64,000 nucleotides of DNA from Trichoderma breve (taxonomy: Eukaryota; Ascomycota; Sordariomycetes; Hypocreales; Hypocreaceae): contig NC_079236.1 of NCBI RefSeq assembly GCF_028502605.1, positions 4,134,596 through 4,198,595 on the forward strand. Direction: 5' to 3'. Position 1 is the first letter of the stretch; each line of letters starts with the position of its first letter. Positions 58,694 through 64,000 of this stretch are shown in pieces. Below the pieces are notes generated by a model. It worked only from the letters and a program-made list of their open reading frames with translations. It made no database searches and was not told the DNA's origin. Made by a program: the position numbers and the translations under genes.

Positions 58694-59818
58694 ATGCCAA
58701 CTATGTCCATCTCCCTTGTCACTGGCGGCACAGGCTACATTGGTCTCTATGTTGTGAAGGAACTTCTCGAGCATGGCCATATAGTGCACACAACAGTACG
58801 CAGTCTAAAGAACAAGCAAAAGTGCAAGCCTTTGCTCGACCTACAGGTCGCTCATCCAAGCAAACTGCACCTATTCGAGGCAGACCTGCTTGTCCAAGGC
58901 TCCTTCAAAGAAGCAATGCATAATTGCGATACTGTCTACCATATTGCGTCGCCGTTCATTTTGCCGCAACAGACCAAAGATGGAATGAAGGAAATTGTTG
59001 AGCCAGCCCTGAAGGGAACTCAGAATGTCCTTGACGAAGTAAATGAGACACAGTCTGTTCGGCGCGTCGTTCTCACATCTTCCCGTACGTTCCTCAGTCG
59101 CAAATATCCTGGCATATTCCTTGAGCTCTTCGGACATCAATATTAATTACACACCGCAGTCGTTCCGATGTATTGCGACAGTTCCGAAGTTTATGCCCTT
59201 CCTAAGCACATACTGACTGAATCCGTTTGGAACATTACGGCCTCACCAACATACAATCCCTATGCCTACTCCAAAGCCGAATCAGAGCGGCTGGCCTGGC
59301 GTGTCGCCGACGCCCAGTCCCAACCGCGCTGGGATCTCGTTGCCATCTGCCCAGGTCTCGTGCTCGGCCCTCCGCTATCTAACGCCTCGGACTCTGGATC
59401 TTTGCGAATGCTTGAGCACATGTATGAAGGATCCGATCGGTACGGCATCCCAAACTACTCATACGCGATTGTCGATGTACGCGACTTGGCAGTCGCGCAC
59501 GTTGCGGCGGGCGAGAAGGCCGAGGCGAATGGGAGGTACATTGTGTCTCACGCAAAGTCCACAAGTATGCTTGCTATGGCTGAGCTAGTGCGCCCATTCC
59601 ACAAGCAGGCGAGGGTATTACCGACGAGAGCGATGCCCAAGTTGCTAGTCTATTTGGCAGCACCGTTCCTAAATGTGTCCAAGCGGTGGGCGGATGGAAA
59701 CCTGGGGATTGACTTTGATTTAGACAATAAGAGGAGTAAAGAAGAGTTGCACGTTGTGTACCGGCCTTTGGAGGAGACATTCAGAGACCATTACCAATCT
59801 TACCTTGCTCGGCAGTAA
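58694..59818 (+). CDS. Extended SDR, dihydroflavonol-4-reductase/ketoreductase-like
   Basis: NAD(P)H-dependent reductase of 349 residues in exons 58694-59084 and 59160-59818 (1050 nt). The start SISLVTGGTGYIGLYVVKEL is the cofactor-binding TGxxGxxG motif. HTTVRSLKNK suggests NADPH preference. The chain continues with VYHIASPF, GTQNVLDEV and RRVVLTSS, with the active-site Ser. The catalytic pair is in YNPYAYSKAESE (YxxxK), then AICPGLVLGPPLS and VDVRDLAVAHVAA. Fungal members such as the Gre2-type methylglyoxal/ketoreductases act on small carbonyls. A second Met three codons downstream is equally possible. The gene is intact. Confidence 0.92.
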
Positions 59819-60063
59819 GCCCTGGAAATACATTACTCATTATGATATGTTGACTCCAATCTATCGACTCATCTCTTCTTGACCTGCTTCTAAAACGCGA
59901 TATCTAAGAAGTGTAATGAGTTAATATGTATGACCCGATTTCCACGGAATTCGTAAACTGAAGACTCAGCACCTATAGAGTAACGGCTTCACATGCCAAT
60001 CCCACCATCTATGATGTCGTCCAATCAAAGATTGCCTGTAAAGCCATTTCTTTCTGGAAAATG

Positions 60064-60838
60064 GCTTGTCACTGGAGCGGGAGGCAAGCTCGGAATGAAT
60101 GAAGGTCATTGAAGAATTCCTCAATCAAGGTGCAATTAACATTATCGCCACTACCCGGAATCCTTCCAAGCTCACTGACTTGGTAACTCGTGGTGTCGAA
60201 GGTCGTGAAACCGATTTTGACAAGTTCGAGATCCTGGGTCCAGTTTTCAAGGGTGCCAATCGACTGTCGTTAATTAGCACTGATGCTCTTAATGATCCTA
60301 GACAGAGACTTCGACAACGTCGCTATTAAAGCCGCGATAGATCGTGGGGTTGGTCGTTTTATTTACACCTCGATTCCAAATCCTCATCCCACATCCGAGC
60401 CTTCGGTCCCAAATGATCATTTTTGGACCGTGGTGGCACTTTTCGAAAGTTCGCCCAATTGGACCATACTCCGAAATAACCTCTACTCCGAAGTCATGCT
60501 ACTTTTTGCCGAGAGAGCTATACAAAGTGGCCGATCTATCGCTACAGCTGGGACAGTCGGCCGCTCCTATGTGTACCGAGATGATTGCGCCAGAACTGCG
60601 CTGGAGCCTTGGTCTATGCACAGGTAAACATATTTTTGATGTGAATGGTCCAGCCGTCATCTCCCACAACACGCTGGCACAATCTATCAGTGACATTACC
60701 GGATTGAACCTCTCGCGCAATCTGGTGACTCCAGAAGAACTTGAGCAAGACTGGCTAGATTCTGGGATGCCTCCTTCTGTAGCACAAACCAGCAACCATT
60801 GCACTTTGGAAATGGTTTTTTGGGCAGTAGTGACCTAA
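60064..60838 (+). pseudogene. NmrA-like/quinone-oxidoreductase-type gene with several frameshifts
   Basis: Continuous similarity to an NmrA-like NAD(P)-binding protein is spread over all three frames. WLVTGAGGKLGM begins it. A tandem AATG at about 60091-60098 shifts the frame before KVIEEFLNQGA. This frame runs through TRNPSKLTDLVTRGVEG to LNDPRQRLRQ. A further shift near 60320 leads into AIKAAIDRGVGRFIYTS, NWTILRNNLYSE and GRSYVYRDDCART. One or two more shifts at about 60600-60630 precede GKHIFDVNGPAVISHNTLAQS and LNLSRNLVTPEELEQDW. None of these breaks has usable splice sites. The order of segments is collinear with the family, so this is one decayed gene. It may be a relic of a bacterial-type QorB-like reductase. 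Confidence 0.78.
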
Positions 60839-61032
60839 TGTCAAACTATATGTAAGCAATCCGCCATGTATACGAAATTCTATTCAAGATACAATTTGAT
60901 TAGTTTGTCGGAGCTTTATTCATCCGAGCCGTTTTCTCATCGTGATCCTTCGAAGCAACTATAAGAGTCAGCTTGTACCACTCCGTTAGTGTTACGCTAC
61001 TGCTACAGATTGTGCCTTACTTCACTATCATA

Positions 61033-62804
61033 ATGGCGCTGTTTGAGCTCTCCGCCGGAGCCGCTTTGCGCGTTCTACGAGCTGTTGGCGTGATTGCCAT
61101 TGCTATATTCGCTCGCGGCTTCTTTATTCTTTATCAAAAAAGAATGCAGTTTAGGAGACTTGTTGCCAAGCATGGATTGGTAGGTATTGGCACTATATCT
61201 CATACCAAAATCATGCTGACAATCTCGAAAGGATGTACTCCCTCATTCCTTCATCTTCGGTCATCTTATATCTGTTGGCATGGCCATGGCCAAGCACCCC
61301 GCGGACCTGAACGGCCAAGTATCGCCCCTAGTACTGGCCAGGGATCACCCTGAGCTGGCAAAGGATGGGGTGCTTTACATAGACCTTTGGCCCATCTCGT
61401 ATCAAATGCTTGCCGTCTTTCACCCAGATATGATGGCCCAGTTCTGCCAAGAAAACTCACAACTGAAGCACGAGCAGGTTAGATGGGAATTCTATCCGCT
61501 GACTAAGAACAAGGACCTTGTTACGACCGACGGTGCACAATGGAAGCGGTGGCGCTCCGTCTTCAACCCAGGGTTTTCTACACAGAACATCATGTCTCTC
61601 GTGCCGAGTTTCGTCGAGGAGGTCCTTGTGTTCAAGCGCTACCTGGAAGGCATTGCAACGATGGGGGAGGTGGTCGCTTTGGAGACGCAGGGCATGAAAG
61701 CTACATGCGACATCATTGGCCGTGCCGTTCTGTAAGTTGGGCCGCTGGCTTGAAATGGCCATGAAGATCACGATCCCCGACCCAGCCTGCTGACCGGATC
61801 GCAGCGGAAAAAGTCTCGGGATCCAAACCACACCGGATAACCCTCTTTTCAAAGCCCTCAAGGAGAACATCGCTTGGTTGATTCCTGAATGGGCCCCGAG
61901 GCAGTGGGGAAAGATGATAAACCCGCTACGCCGGCTAAGCATATGGCGTAACAACGCCATCATGCGACGAGAGCTACGATCGCTTATTGAAGAGCAGTAC
62001 AAGAACTCGGGGCACATCGAGGGCCCAAAGACCATCGTCAACCTCGCCATTCGCACTTATGTCAAAGAAAACGGGCAGACCTCAATGGGCGACGTCATTG
62101 ATCCCGAGTTCGTCGATGCAACGATTGAGCACATCAAGATGTTCCTCTTTGCCGGGCACGACACGACTGCCTCGACTCTTTCTTTCGCCTACTACAGCTT
62201 ACACGAAAACCCTGAGATTATGGCCAAGGTCCGCGCGGAACATGATGCCGTCTTTGGAGCCGACCCATCCCAAGCTGCCGATATGATCTCCAAGACGCCG
62301 GCCTTGCTGAACCAGCTACCGCTCACGCTGGCAGTCGTTAGAGAGACGCTCCGCATGTATCCTCCCGTCGGCTCCGTTCGCGCCGGGTCACCGGACTACT
62401 TCCTAACGAACCCAGAAACCGGCCGCCAGTACCCAACGGACAACTTAATGATGTTCAGCTGCAGCTATGCCATGCAGCGCGACGCGACCTACTGGGCTGA
62501 CCCAGACACATTCAACCCAGAGCGGTGGCTCACCAAGGACGGCGAGCCGGCGCAGCTGAGGAAGAACACATGGCGCCCCTTTGAGCTGGGACCAAGGTCA
62601 TGCATCGGGCAGGAATTGGCGATGACGGAGCTTAAGCTAATCCTAGCGTTAACGCTGCGGGAGCTGGACATTGTGCCTATGTATGCTCCTACGGGGGAAA
62701 GGTTTTTTGGGGCTCTAATGTACCAGGCTCATATCTCTGGTGAGCTGACTGCGCATCCCAAAGGCAGTATGCCAGTGATAGTTAAGAAGAGGGTTCTTAG
62801 TTGA
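61033..62804 (+). CDS. Cytochrome P450 monooxygenase
   Basis: Membrane-bound P450 of 548 residues. Exons: 61033-61179, 61232-61731 and 61805-62804 (1647 nt). An ATG 20 codons upstream at 60973 is also in frame and would lengthen the hydrophobic anchor (VLRAVGVIAIAIFARGFFILY). Seen in order: PHSFIFGHL, TTDGAQWKRWRSVFNPGFS (helix C), the I-helix FLFAGHDTTAST, ETLRMYPP (ExxR), FNPERWL and the heme loop FELGPRSCIGQELA with the axial Cys. The combination resembles P450s of fungal secondary-metabolite pathways, but no backbone synthase gene lies within the window. The stop codon lies inside the first unit of a 27-bp tandem repeat. Confidence 0.92.
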
Positions 62805-62911
62805 GTTTGGTTGTATTTTAGTAGTAGTTGAGTTTGGCTGTGTTTTGGTAGTAGTTGAGTTTGGATATATCTTGGGAGTAGTTGAGTTTGGATATATCTT
62901 AGGAGTAGTTG
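62799..62911. repeat. Four tandem 27-bp repeats at the P450 stop codon
   Basis: Units 62799-62825, 62826-62852, 62853-62879 and 62880-62906 plus a 5-base partial. They share AGTTGAGTTTGG...GTAGT-type ends and differ by a few substitutions. The first unit supplies the last codon and the TGA stop of the P450; the others lie in its 3' UTR. Confidence 0.93.
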
Positions 62912-63354
62912 TGATAAGCTGAGCTCCTATAGTTTAGTATAAGAGGGATTCCCAAGGGACAAACCTTGTGCTAGGTTTATGTTGGCGGATGGGCCAGGCT
63001 GGACTGGCAGGCAATCAACAAAGAATAATAAGTAAGGTGTTTATACAACTAGTAGATGATACTTTGTAGTATAATTAAGCGTTGTTCTGTATTCACAACT
63101 GGCTATCTAACTATTCTAAATGAGCGTGGAGAAGGTAAATTATATATCTAGCTGTGCTGGTGAGGTCGTCCGTGATCGTGTCGACCGAGGACGACTTGAG
63201 TCGTGCGAAGTTGTGTCGACTGGATACGACTTTGATCCTATTGGTTGGATCAGCCGGGGTTGGGCCGAGTGCTGCCTACCCTGGAGGCCTGTTATTACGA
63301 CCATAATTGTTGGGTCGTGACATTGAAGTAGTTGCAGCCTCTTTTTATGCTTGA
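62912..63354. other. Subtelomeric spacer
   Basis: About 440 bases. A stretch at 63160-63240 is rich in TCG, CGAC and GTCG short motifs without a strict period. No gene was seen. Confidence 0.4.
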
Positions 63355-63915
63355 CTACTCCTTGACCTCAGTCAAGAATTGTTCCGAAGTGATTACACTC
63401 CCCTGCAGAGAAAATATTTTCTTCATTAATATATCGTGTACATCATCATTGACGTCCAGGCAAAGGTCTTCGACTACAGTGATCTCATAGTCTAGATCCG
63501 CGCTTTGGCGGACTGTGGAGAGCACAACACCGCTTGTCATAACCCCTACCAGTACCAAGTGCTGGATACCGAGACTTCGAAGCACGACCTCCAAATCTGT
63601 GCCGGAAAATGCGGAGTTTCGGCGCTTAACCACAATCACATCATCTGCCGCAGGTCTCACTTCGGAGTGGAACTCAGTAAACGAGCTCCCTTCAACGAAA
63701 ATCTCTTCGCCTAACGATTTTACCCTCATTACGGCCTTATTCCGTGGTGAGGCATCTGAGAAGTTGCGACGTAAGGACGACTTGATGTAGATAACCGGAA
63801 TACCAGCCGCATGTGCAGTAGAACTCGTAGTTGCTAGACGCTGGAAATAGAGCTGTGGGGCTTTAACTATGTTAAGGACGCCATTTTGAACATCCATGAC
63901 GAGAAGCGCCTTTTT
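63355..63915 (-). CDS. Isochorismatase-like cysteine-hydrolase-fold protein, 5' end removed by the telomere
   Basis: Isochorismatase-like domain, nearly complete. The frame begins KKALLVMDVQNGV, the first beta-strand with the catalytic-type Asp, just three bases from the telomere array. It continues IPVIYIKSSLR, ADDVIVVKRRNSAFSGTDL (Lys and the SAF motif), LGIQHLVLVGVMTSGVVLS and YEITVVEDLCLD to a normal stop. The nucleophile position in TSGVVLS is Val rather than Cys; such Val variants form a known subgroup, so activity may differ or be absent. In this frame the adjoining telomeric DNA gives a TAA three codons upstream, so only the Met of MDVQNG (63897) can start translation, and no promoter is left. 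Probably a non-functional, telomere-truncated gene. Confidence 0.85.
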   Translation of the reverse strand, partial: KKALLVMDVQNGVLNIVKAPQLYFQRLATTSSTAHAAGIPVIYIKSSLRRNFSDASPRNKAVMRVKSLGEEIFVEGSSFTEFHSEVRPAADDVIVVKRRNSAFSGTDLEVVLRSLGIQHLVLVGVMTSGVVLSTVRQSADLDYEITVVEDLCLDVNDDVHDILMKKIFSLQGSVITSEQFLTEVKE

Positions 63916-63918
63916 CGA

Positions 63919-64000
63919 GGGTTAGGGTTAGGGTTAGGGTTAGGGTTAGGGTTAGGGTTAGGGTTAGGGTTAGGGTTAGGGTTAGGGTTAGGGTTAGGGA
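63919..64000 (+). repeat. Telomere: TTAGGG array, about 13 repeats
   Basis: Uninterrupted (TTAGGG)n to the end of the window. Its G-rich strand runs 5'-3' toward the end, as at a right chromosome end. The very last base is A instead of T, an edge effect or a sequencing artefact. Confidence 0.98.

Noticed and set aside
61033..62804. Secondary-metabolite gene cluster with the P450, reductase and monooxygenase genes
   Set aside because: No polyketide synthase, NRPS, terpene cyclase or other backbone gene is present in the window, and the oxidoreductases are scattered over 55 kb.

Overview
The window is the right end of a chromosome of a filamentous ascomycete fungus (Pezizomycotina, probably a Sordariomycete; species not identified). 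Short spliceosomal introns of about 40-140 nt interrupt most genes. There are Zn2Cys6 transcription factors, fungal MFS and APC permeases and P450s, and the last 82 bases are a TTAGGG telomere array read outward on the + strand. About two dozen protein genes or gene remnants are recognisable, and the mixture is typical of subtelomeric accessory DNA: regulators, transporters, oxidoreductases, esterases, decaying genes and small tandem repeats, with long gene-poor spacers. No rRNA, tRNA, CRISPR array or complete transposon was seen.

Layout. 0-9 kb: a partial Zn2Cys6 regulator cut by the window edge, an HSL-type hydrolase, a Dal5-like permease and a Baeyer-Villiger monooxygenase. 10-17 kb: a likely amine-use module, made of an amino-acid/amine permease, a RidA-flavin amine oxidase fusion protein and a divergently transcribed Zn2Cys6 regulator. 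17-25 kb: a sugar transporter with an odd 5' end, a P450, a 5'-truncated aminotransferase remnant and an uncertain membrane protein that starts in a minisatellite. 27-30 kb: a PTR2-type peptide transporter. 31-35.5 kb: a TPR-CHAT protease gene facing a short gasdermin-like gene with only 80 bp between their stop codons. This is the most interesting locus and looks like a two-gene cell-death (allorecognition or defence) module. 35.8-50 kb: aldo-keto reductase, NmrA-like protein, secreted alpha/beta hydrolase, Zn2Cys6 regulator, aldehyde dehydrogenase and FAD monooxygenase. 50-64 kb: degenerate repeats, a secreted type-B carboxylesterase, another Zn2Cys6 regulator, a dihydroflavonol-reductase-like enzyme, a frameshifted NmrA-like pseudogene, a P450, and an isochorismatase-like gene whose 5' end is cut off by the telomere.

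Exon structures were worked out by eye from GT/AG sites and frame continuity. For most multi-exon genes the summed exon length is an exact multiple of three, which supports the models. Functions come from motif recognition only. No homology search was run.
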